DNA of 6,261 bases, taken from positions 1-6,261 of the forward strand of contig NZ_CAMQAZ010000055.1 of assembly GCF_946998835.1 (NCBI RefSeq), given 5' to 3'. Position 1 is the first letter of the stretch. Each line of letters starts with the position of its first letter. The notes below the pieces were generated by a model. The model saw only the letters and a program-made list of their open reading frames with translations. It made no database searches and was not told the DNA's origin. This DNA comes from an uncultured Corynebacterium sp. (GTDB taxonomy: Bacteria; Actinomycetota; Actinomycetes; Mycobacteriales; Mycobacteriaceae). Position numbers and translations under genes: made by a program. Below are positions 1 through 4,746 of this stretch, one piece after another.

Positions 1-108
1 TCGGTCATCATTTCCTCCAGATCGCGGTAGCTCACCCCGTAGCGGCAGTACCACCCACTGCCCACAGAATGATGCCACGGGAAAATGACAACCGAAGAAG
101 ATACCCAT
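1..108 (-). pseudogene. IS6-family transposase, N-terminal part, two frameshifts
   Basis: An ATG at 106-108 opens MGIFFGCHFP. The frame must then shift for GIILWAV (missing one base after CCC) and again for WYCRYGVSYRDLEEMM (missing one base after GTG). The concatenated peptide is the classic IS6-family transposase N-terminus: HFPR-x-ILWAVRWYCRYG-SYRDLEEMM, the zinc-finger/HTH region that precedes the DDE domain. Each break is explained by loss of a single base from a C- or G-rich spot (expected CCCCGT and GTGCGG). The unshifted frame gives no IS6 match after residue 10. The enzyme from this copy would therefore be non-functional unless frameshifting or a sequencing error is involved. The catalytic DDE part lies outside the window. 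Confidence 0.75.
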
Positions 109-142
109 GGCTGTGATTACATCACGTCGCCCTTCCTACTGC

Positions 143-162
143 CCCAACTTTGCAACAGCACC
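143..162 (-). repeat. IS6-family terminal inverted repeat (left copy)
   Basis: The reverse complement is identical over 20 bp to the sequence at 3806-3825, and the match stops at the next base on the inner side of each element. The outermost bases are GGTGCTGTTGC. The repeat contains TTGCAA, which in IS26-like elements is known to act as an outward -35 box. The flanking 8 bp inside the cassette (163-170) do not match the 8 bp beside the other copy, as expected for two copies bounding a cassette rather than one simple insertion. Confidence 0.8.
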
Positions 163-209
163 TTTGTCTTTCGGGGAAAGGCACGGAGCCTGCTAATAGG
201 CAGTTTTCA

Positions 210-238
210 CCCCGAGGATGTGACCGATCTCCCCGGGG
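210..238 (-). terminator. Possible hairpin downstream of the operon
   Basis: On the minus strand CCCCGGGG (238-231) can pair with CCTCGGGG (217-210), giving 8 bp with one G-U pair and a 13-nt loop. It lies just beyond the stop codon of the last operon gene. No U-tract follows, so this is at best a weak or non-canonical terminator. CCCCGGGG is also self-complementary. Confidence 0.3.
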
Positions 239-245
239 CATCAAC

Positions 246-1643
246 CTATGCGTGGGAGTTAATCCAATCAAGGGCAAAATTGGCTTGCATGATTGAAGTG
301 CGGGCGTAGCTTGGAATGGCGGTGGTCGGTGCTGCTGCTTCCCCCGCAAATAGAACTCTGTTACCGGCCTGCGCAGTGCCCCAACCATTATTTAAAGGGG
401 CACCGACCCAGCGAGAAGCGTTTGGCTTTATTTGACCAGGGAAAATTCCTTTGTTGTGTTTGATCCATCCGGGGTCCTCATAGCCACAGGCGCAAACTAC
501 CGCTTCGACTCGGTGAGAATTACCCGAAGCATCTTTTAGGTCCACAGCGTTTCGAGCTTGTTCCCCTGATCCCTGGCCGCGAGCTAGGACAAGGCTCCCT
601 GCTTGAAAACCTTCTCGTAGGTTTTTCGCGCCTTGCACAGGCATGGCGGTCACGTAACGATGTATCCAATCTGATATCCCATTGAGGAGAGTCTGCCTTA
701 GGGAGACTTTTAGAGGTGACCAGGTCTGATTGGCTAGGTCCACCATGCGACCGATCATTTTTTCCCATACAGAATAACCATTTTCAGCTAATTCATAGTC
801 CAGCAGAAAACGATCAGTGCCATTCCTGGGGAGGGGCTCCCTAAGACGTCCCGGATACCAGCCGAGGGAGGTGGCGTGCTGAATGGCGTATTGTCTAAAA
901 TCCTCTACGCTGCGGGAGTGTGCACGGAACTCCTCTGCTGGTATTTCCTTTGGGGCGTTTAACTGAAGCGAAGTACGTACCCCGGGAAGCTGGCCGCTGG
1001 GGCTAAGCATAACTGCCTCCACCCCCTCAAATAACGCTAATCGTGCAGCGTCCACGGCAGAGAGGCCAGTCCCTAAAATACCGATGCGGGAAGTGGGATG
1101 GTTTTCTAGCCAGTGTGAAAAACTGGGGTCATAGGGGCTGGGGAAAACTGGGATTGTATCACGGTATGACTGGCAAGATGAAGGGACCCGTGCTGTTTTT
1201 CGGCCACCTGTGATGATGACGAAATCGGCTTTAAAGAGCCCGTGACGCGCAGTATGAATGAGGACAGGGGATGCAGAATCTTCTACACAAATGACCGAAT
1301 CGAGTACGTACTGAAGACGGTCATCGCAGCTGCCGCTCTCAGAGGGTAGAGGCTGTTGCAGGTAAGATCCGTACTTTTTTCTTGAAGAGAATACAGAACT
1401 GGACTCTTGCTTATTGTATCCCAGGAACTCCGCAAAATCATGTGGTTCCTCGACATCCAGCGACATTACTGAAGTACTTGTGTTACATAGCAAGCGTTTA
1501 TCAACATGGCCAAAAGCAAGGTGCTTCTGAGGAGGTGTCGCGTCAAAAATAGTGAGTTCAATATGCGGGAAAGTAGAAGATACCCGTCGTGCGACCGCTG
1601 CAGCAGCGACCCCTGCGCCGATAACAGCAATTCGGGTCGTCAT
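246..1643 (-). CDS. FAD/NAD(P)-binding oxidoreductase (NAD_binding_9-like, possible amine/amino-acid N-oxygenase)
   Basis: A flavoprotein of about 465 aa (residue numbers count from an upstream GTG, giving 466). The FAD dinucleotide fold is at the N-terminus: GAGVAA at 10-15 with acidic D35 at the end of the second strand. It is followed by LLCNTSTSVMSLD (52-64) and RKKYGSYL (89-96), the pattern I know from FAD-NAD(P)-binding proteins of the PF13454 type ('LLN.P...MS'). A second, NAD(P)-type Rossmann motif GTGLSA is at 192-197. 'ATG'-like turns occur at VIITGGR (143-149) and VVCACGYE (383-390), and a C-terminal FAGE segment at 433-436. No signal peptide or membrane segment is seen, so it should be cytoplasmic. 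Class-B-like flavin monooxygenases have this two-nucleotide-site layout, so N-hydroxylation or another oxidation of an amino-acid-like substrate is plausible but not shown. I chose ATG 1643 over GTG 1646 because AAAGGA lies 6 nt upstream of the ATG but only 3 from the GTG. The upstream TGA overlaps it as TGATG, implying translational coupling. Confidence 0.8.
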   Translation of the reverse strand: MTTRIAVIGAGVAAAAVARRVSSTFPHIELTIFDATPPQKHLAFGHVDKRLLCNTSTSVMSLDVEEPHDFAEFLGYNKQESSSVFSSRKKYGSYLQQPLPSESGSCDDRLQYVLDSVICVEDSASPVLIHTARHGLFKADFVIITGGRKTARVPSSCQSYRDTIPVFPSPYDPSFSHWLENHPTSRIGILGTGLSAVDAARLALFEGVEAVMLSPSGQLPGVRTSLQLNAPKEIPAEEFRAHSRSVEDFRQYAIQHATSLGWYPGRLREPLPRNGTDRFLLDYELAENGYSVWEKMIGRMVDLANQTWSPLKVSLRQTLLNGISDWIHRYVTAMPVQGAKNLREGFQAGSLVLARGQGSGEQARNAVDLKDASGNSHRVEAVVCACGYEDPGWIKHNKGIFPGQIKPNASRWVGAPLNNGWGTAQAGNRVLFAGEAAAPTTAIPSYARTSIMQANFALDWINSHA

Positions 1644-2875
1644 CACGCATCCTTTCCGGGGGCAACAGTAAACAGATCACCATGGGCGTCGAAAGACTCA
1701 AGAGATTGAAGATCGGTCTCAACAGCAGCACGGTCAGAAGAGCCAAGAAAAACCATGCCAAACGCACCAGTTGTTACCCGATTCGAGTTATCGATATAAG
1801 TGCCGATCTTTGGTCGCCGCGAGATTCTCTGAACGGTCGGGCGAGTTTGGACAAGATCCCAGTGGCACTGTTGAAGCACACCGTTTGACTGCGGGGTAGG
1901 CATGAGCCAGGCGACACACCCGTCAAGATTTCCGGCGAGTACTTCCTGTTCGGCAGCTTGTAAACCATCCACTAGCATCGTGGCGAGAACGCTGATCTGG
2001 CTGAAACCGCGAGTCGGGAAATAGACCTCGTCGGGTACTTCGGGGCCCATACAGCGACCGTTGTATTCAATAAGTACCCACTGCCCCTTAGACCACCTCA
2101 GTTCCACGTGGGAGGCTCCGAAGTTTACTTCCAGAGCGTCAAGGAGCGATAAGGCATATTCCACGGCACCGGAATAGTGGTTGTCCTCCGGTCCTACTGT
2201 GATAGCTGAATATATGTGGGGAGCTCCAGATTCCTCCGTAAGTCCGTATCGGAAAACTTCGGTCACAACATGACGCCCTTCGGCTGTCACCGTGTTCACA
2301 AAATATTGAGGTCCGTCTACGTACTCCTGAAGAACCACGGAGGGTGATTTTTCTCCTAGCAAAGTCGTAGAATTTTGAATGGTAGTAATCGCTTGAAGAG
2401 TCTCGGGCTCTGTTTTGCAGAAATAGACATGGTCACTGCCCCCGCTTCCCACAGGCTTGACAACACAATCCTTGACCAGGGACGGGTCTAGATAAAGGCT
2501 GTCTTGTGCAGAAGCGGGGGATAGGGTAACAGACCTTGGGGCACGCAGTCCATATTGGTGAGCAACTTCAATCATTCCTTGCTTATGGCGACGGTGCCAG
2601 ATCTTCTCTCTACCGTTATGCGGTAGTCCTAACTCAGCTGAAACCCACTCAGCTATGGATACTCCTGATTCGCTTCCCGGCACAACAAGGTCAAATTTTT
2701 CTTGGCTACATTCCCGGAGTAGGGCCAGGGCCCATGGATCGGAAATGCTCCCGTCTTCGTTAGCTGAGATGGCATACGGCGGGTTAGCAGTAGCAACCTC
2801 TACGTCCCTTTTTTGGCGCAGGGTTGCCACCAGATCGGCGCCACTTGAAGAATCATCAACTACTAATATTTTCAT
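1643..2875 (-). CDS. ATP-grasp ligase (BacD / carnosine-synthase-like carboxylate-amine ligase)
   Basis: A 410-aa cytosolic enzyme with complete ATP-grasp signatures. The pre-ATP-grasp Rossmann-like domain is at 1-~95 (MKILVVDD; FDLVVPGSESG at 61-71; ELGLPHNG at 81-88). The ATP-binding strand and glycine loop are at VVKPVGSGGS (138-147, K140). The adenine-contact segment is LQEYVDG (182-188, E184). The metal/phosphate site is H256-x-E258 then LIEYNGR (268-274), with E258, E270, N272 and R274 all present. Members of this group activate a carboxylate as acyl-phosphate and couple it to an amine, making dipeptides or amino-acid conjugates; examples are BacD and carnosine synthase. All key residues are intact, so it should be active; the substrates are unknown. 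The gene overlaps the upstream transporter by 20 bp, with only a weak GGAA before the ATG. Its stop overlaps the start of the oxidoreductase, so expression is probably coupled across all three. A biotin-carboxylase-like or D-Ala ligase role is less likely given the spacing of the motifs. Confidence 0.85.
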   Translation of the reverse strand: MKILVVDDSSSGADLVATLRQKRDVEVATANPPYAISANEDGSISDPWALALLRECSQEKFDLVVPGSESGVSIAEWVSAELGLPHNGREKIWHRRHKQGMIEVAHQYGLRAPRSVTLSPASAQDSLYLDPSLVKDCVVKPVGSGGSDHVYFCKTEPETLQAITTIQNSTTLLGEKSPSVVLQEYVDGPQYFVNTVTAEGRHVVTEVFRYGLTEESGAPHIYSAITVGPEDNHYSGAVEYALSLLDALEVNFGASHVELRWSKGQWVLIEYNGRCMGPEVPDEVYFPTRGFSQISVLATMLVDGLQAAEQEVLAGNLDGCVAWLMPTPQSNGVLQQCHWDLVQTRPTVQRISRRPKIGTYIDNSNRVTTGAFGMVFLGSSDRAAVETDLQSLESFDAHGDLFTVAPGKDA

Positions 2876-3767
2876 TTTTCCGTGTTCCCCACATTGCTTG
2901 GCTTATGGTTATTGCCACAATGAGCATCAACAAAGTTAATTGAATTGGTTCAACTTGAGAGCCCAATGCCACCTCGGTAGCCATCACCACGGCCGGAAGG
3001 GCCGCGATGATCAGTGCCGAGATCAAAGGCGGCGCTAAGGTAATTCCCCACTGCAAGAGCAGGATAGGAAAAGTAATGCACATCACCGATAGCAGGACGA
3101 TTGACAGAGTAGAGCCTCGAAGCATCTCCGCTTCCACGGAAAAGAAAGCCACGAGACCGCTAATAATCCAAGCTAAGTGAAACCTCACTGCTGCAATCGT
3201 GAGAACGCTGTTCCCTTGTTCAGTGGCCCAGCGCGAGGAGTAAAGCACTCCTACCGCAGAAATTCCTGCGCCTACAGCTAGAGCGAAACCCAGATAAGAC
3301 TGGGGTGAACTGCTTCCCGTTCCTAGGAAGAAAAAACATAGAGCCAGAACCACTACTGCAGTTGCTGACACCAATGAACTGCTGAGCCTTCTGGCCGACC
3401 AAGTCATTATTACTGCGACAATAAAAGGGCCGACTCCTGTTTCGATGACACTTGCTGCAGTGGGCTGCATCAAAGTAGTGGAAACATAGAATAAGCAGAA
3501 AGCGCCCGCAGTAAACAGATTGAGGCTTGCTGCAGTTGTCATTTTCATGGGGGGATGCGGTGTTTCCGTAGCTCGGTATTTTCTACGATAAAACGCTAAA
3601 TAGACCACTGTGGAGATAATCGCCGCGATAAGAAACGCTGAAAACGTAGTAAAAGTAGATAGCTCTGGGTCTACTTGGGCTCCGACTATCGCAGTGCCGA
3701 TTCCTTGCCATAGGACAGCTAGGGCTACGATAACCGCCCCTACACCTGCTTTATTGGACTGGATCAT
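2856..3767 (-). CDS. EamA/DMT-superfamily transporter, ten TM segments, probable exporter
   Basis: A 303-aa integral membrane protein with about ten hydrophobic segments, at roughly 7-29, 37-59, 77-98, 103-123, 131-149, 156-176, 188-210, 218-240, 246-266 and 273-293. It shows the internal duplication typical of EamA carriers: the first repeat has AASVIETGVGPFIVAVI (104-120) and the second APPLISALIIAALPAV (245-260), both matching the family's 'conserved Pro in TM4/TM9' segment. Basic residues cluster in the loop at 61-65 and at the C-terminus. EamA proteins such as YddG or RhtA export amino acids and metabolites, so here it most likely secretes the product of the two downstream enzymes and perhaps protects the producer. 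It is the first gene of the operon. ATG 3767 has AAGG 5 nt upstream within GAGGGTAAGG, only 38 bp from the IS end. Substrate and direction are inferred. Confidence 0.85.
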   Translation of the reverse strand: MIQSNKAGVGAVIVALAVLWQGIGTAIVGAQVDPELSTFTTFSAFLIAAIISTVVYLAFYRRKYRATETPHPPMKMTTAASLNLFTAGAFCLFYVSTTLMQPTAASVIETGVGPFIVAVIMTWSARRLSSSLVSATAVVVLALCFFFLGTGSSSPQSYLGFALAVGAGISAVGVLYSSRWATEQGNSVLTIAAVRFHLAWIISGLVAFFSVEAEMLRGSTLSIVLLSVMCITFPILLLQWGITLAPPLISALIIAALPAVVMATEVALGSQVEPIQLTLLMLIVAITISQAMWGTRKNENISS

Positions 3768-3789
3768 AAAACCTTACCCTCAAAATCCG

Positions 3790-3818
3790 TAAAGTTAACT
3801 TAATAGGTGCTGTTGCAA
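3790..3818 (-). promoter_or_regulatory. Possible hybrid promoter using the IS end as -35
   Basis: On the minus strand TTGCAA inside the terminal IR (3818-3813) is followed by -10-like sequences TAACTT (3797-3792, 15-nt spacer) or AACTTT/ACTTTA (16/17-nt spacer). These lie about 25 nt upstream of the transporter ATG. IS26, IS257 and IS1216 ends are known to supply an outward TTGCAA -35 to neighbouring genes. The -10 matches are poor and the spacer is ambiguous, so this is a suggestion based on location and on the lack of any other room for a promoter inside the cassette. Confidence 0.35.
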
Positions 3819-3825
3819 AGTTGGG
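3806..3825 (+). repeat. IS6-family terminal inverted repeat (right, truncated copy)
   Basis: This is the plus-strand sequence starting GGTGCTGTTGCAAAG, identical over 20 bp to the complement of 143-162. It marks the transposase-stop side of the right-hand IS. The stop codon of the transposase remnant is 78 bp further in. Confidence 0.8.
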
Positions 3826-3883
3826 CGGAGAGCAGCGAAGACTCAGTTTCTCATTCCCTGACGGCCGCTGCGTGTGGGCGTTG

Positions 3884-3940
3884 TTAGGCCGTCTCGAAGA
3901 CCCGGTTGGCGATCACCGCGTCCGGGTTCGGTTGCCCGTA
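3884..3940 (-). pseudogene. IS6-family transposase, C-terminal fragment
   Basis: Reading leftwards, codons 3940-3887 give YGQPNPDAVIANRVFETA and the TAA stop is at 3886-3884. Its position next to the matching IR end, and the same strand as the transposase start in the left copy, identify it as the 3' tail of an IS6-type transposase. The upstream codons stay open for a short way, but I do not recognise them as transposase. Everything 5' of it, including the DDE triad, is gone. Confidence 0.55.
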
Positions 3941-3983
3941 CCCTATATTCACAAGTATAGACACGCTTCTAGTGAATGGCAGA

Positions 3984-4021
3984 GTGTTGCGCCTCGGAGT
4001 ATCTCTCTTGAGACACAACAC
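3984..4021 (-). terminator. Hairpin downstream of the small basic gene
   Basis: The minus-strand RNA can form a 12-bp stem: 4021-4010 (GTGTTGTGTCTC) with 3995-3984 (GAGGCGCAACAC). It has two G-U pairs and a 14-nt loop, and starts 8 nt after the stop of the 46-aa gene. There is no clear U-tract, so it could be a non-canonical actinobacterial terminator. The two changes are both G-U tolerated on this strand only, which supports a minus-strand RNA rather than a plus-strand structure. Confidence 0.45.
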
Positions 4022-4029
4022 TGGTGCAG

Positions 4030-4170
4030 CTACTTTTCGCGACGCTTCGGCGCTTGAGACAGTGTACTGCCGGCGGCCTTCTTCGCAGCGGCACTATAGT
4101 TTTTGCTGCGCAGTACCTTACTGGCTGCCTTCGCCGCAGACCTGCTGGTCTGCTTGGAGTTACGAGCCAT
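4030..4170 (-). CDS. Small, very basic 46-aa conserved-type protein of unknown function
   Basis: The gene runs from ATG (4170-4168) to TAG (4032-4030) with a strong AGGAG 3 nt upstream of the ATG (4178-4174). The protein starts MARNSKQTSRSAAKAASKVL and ends SQAPKRREK. It is about a quarter Lys/Arg, rich in Ala and Ser, has no Cys or Trp, and no membrane segment or signal peptide. The pattern 'SKQTS..AA.KASKVL....S..AKKAAGS.LSQ' matches a group of tiny proteins I recall from plasmids and genomic islands in many bacteria, always annotated hypothetical. It may bind nucleic acid, but that rests only on charge. It is transcribed away from the toxin-antitoxin operon and is followed by a hairpin. 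Its 3' side abuts the truncated IS. The clear ribosome-binding site and the clean coding frame argue that it is a real gene. Confidence 0.7.
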   Translation of the reverse strand: MARNSKQTSRSAAKAASKVLRSKNYSAAAKKAAGSTLSQAPKRREK

Positions 4171-4432
4171 TTTCTCCTCTCGAGTCAATCAGTCCGAGGG
4201 GGAAATACTCCGCTACTGCCAGAAGGTGCATGGGTTCTGACAGCTCTCAGGACTTGCCGGTGGGGTACCTCGTTGCAGCGAGGCGCCCCTCTTTATACCT
4301 GGTTCCACCTTGCGGAACCGGCACATTTAAGATAGCGTACTTCACGGGAAGGGTGATGAGCCTTAGATAAGTAGAGAAGAAAGGGTCACGTCATTTGGGC
4401 GAGGCACTAGTGAACTGGACGAGGTGGACTTG
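4171..4432. other. Divergent intergenic region with two hairpins and probable promoters
   Basis: This 262-bp gap separates two divergent genes. One small hairpin is CCTCG-6 nt-CGAGG at 4268-4283, followed on the plus strand by a pyrimidine run (4284-4295). A second is GGTTCC-7 nt-GGAACC at 4301-4319. A TATAAA box on the minus strand (4297-4292) could serve the small basic gene, leaving a leader of about 115 nt that contains the first hairpin. On the plus strand TAAGAT (4328-4333) and TTAGAT (4363-4368, preceded by TTCACG at 4341-4346) are candidate -10 boxes for the toxin operon. No known riboswitch pattern was recognised. An operator for the HTH antitoxin would be expected here, but no clear palindrome stands out near the toxin start. 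Confidence 0.35.
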
Positions 4433-4732
4433 GTGCGCATCCTCTTCGAGGACGACGAACTTCAACGAGTGGCCGAGGATGCCTCCTACATCCCCAAACG
4501 ATGGGGTTCGGACATCATCAAGGCGTATCGCAAGAAAATCCAGATCCTGAAGGGAGCCGTGGATGAACGCGACCTGCGGGCCATGCGGTCGTTACATCTG
4601 GAACAACTGAAAGGTGACCGAGCCGGGACCTCTTCGATCCGCCTGAACAAGCAGTTTCGGCTCATCCTCAAATTCGCAACCAACAGCGACGGCCGCGTGG
4701 TCATCGTTATTGAAATGGTGGATTACCACTGA
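4433..4732 (+). CDS. higB: HigB-like toxin of the RelE/ParE superfamily (type II TA)
   Basis: A 99-aa protein of the 'plasmid maintenance system killer' type, a ribosome-dependent mRNA interferase fold that degrades translated mRNA when not neutralised. Diagnostic features are the opening MRILFEDDEL, the basic central helix KAYRKKIQIL (30-39), the core LHLEQLKGDRAG-SSIRLN-QFRLI (54-78) and the C-terminal VIEMVDYH ending in Tyr-His. The length is normal for the family. I prefer GTG 4433: GAGG lies 8 nt upstream (4421-4424) and the family begins MR-V/I-LF. GTG 4424 would add three residues and has no spaced ribosome-binding site. The toxin gene comes first and the antitoxin follows after 14 bp, the order typical of higBA. 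It is probably autoregulated through the antitoxin's HTH. The gene is intact. Confidence 0.85.
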   Translation: MRILFEDDELQRVAEDASYIPKRWGSDIIKAYRKKIQILKGAVDERDLRAMRSLHLEQLKGDRAGTSSIRLNKQFRLILKFATNSDGRVVIVIEMVDYH

Positions 4733-4746
4733 GAGAAGGTGAACTC

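Larger units (their letters stand above)
1..162 (-). mobile_element. Right-hand end (transposase 5' side) of an IS6-family insertion sequence, cut by the window edge
   Basis: The stretch carries a terminal inverted repeat at 143-162, a 34-nt leader and the beginning of a transposase reading leftwards out of the window. The IR, read from the outside, starts GGTGCTGTTGCAAAG. That closely resembles the GG.NCTGTTGCAAA ends of IS6/IS26/IS257/IS1216 elements as I know them. The transposase start codon lies 54 nt inside the outer IR end. The same 20-bp end recurs at 3806-3825, which ties this element to the three-gene cassette between them. The family call rests on both the IR and the peptide; the exact IS name cannot be given. 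Confidence 0.75.
143..3825. mobile_element. Putative IS6-bounded pseudo-compound transposon carrying a three-gene biosynthesis/export operon
   Basis: Two IS6-type ends with an identical 20-bp IR enclose 163-3805. The left end is the transposase-start side of one copy and the right end is the transposase-stop side of another. Both transposase remnants are on the minus strand, so the copies are direct repeats. Known IS26-family cassettes have this arrangement because they move by cointegration and homologous recombination. The enclosed operon is complete: the first gene starts 38 bp inside the right IR and the last gene stops 84 bp inside the left IR. By eye its base composition is lower in GC than the toxin-antitoxin genes to the right. 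The right IS is truncated, so current mobility is doubtful. That the operon was acquired as a unit is an inference from this layout. Confidence 0.6.
3806..3942 (-). mobile_element. Truncated IS6-family element, transposase 3' end only
   Basis: The element begins with the IR at 3806, then about 58 bp of non-coding end, then the C-terminal codons of a transposase on the minus strand. Recognisable IS6 sequence fades at about 3940-3960. From there a different module (a small basic gene) follows, so most of the element is missing. The break lies beside a short imperfect palindrome, CTATA-8 nt-TATAG at 3943-3960. The exact breakpoint cannot be fixed without a reference copy. Confidence 0.6.

Noticed and set aside
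163..170. 8-bp target-site duplication flanking the cassette
   Set aside because: The 8 bp at 163-170 and at 3798-3805 are unrelated; duplications would be expected only outside the outer ends, which are not visible here.
188..207. GCCT/AGGC hairpin followed by TTTT
   Set aside because: The stem has four base pairs only, and it is on the strand opposite to the operon.
85..309. 74-aa plus-strand open frame
   Set aside because: It runs across the IS end and the operon tail, has no ribosome-binding site or recognisable domain, and is antisense to better-supported features.
4301..4319. tRNA T-arm-like GGTTCC hairpin
   Set aside because: No acceptor, D or anticodon arm could be fitted around it.
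3821..4370. Overlapping plus-strand open frames of 78, 154 and 103 aa
   Set aside because: They are antisense to the IS remnant and the 46-aa gene, lack domains and have odd composition; the minus-strand reading is far better supported.
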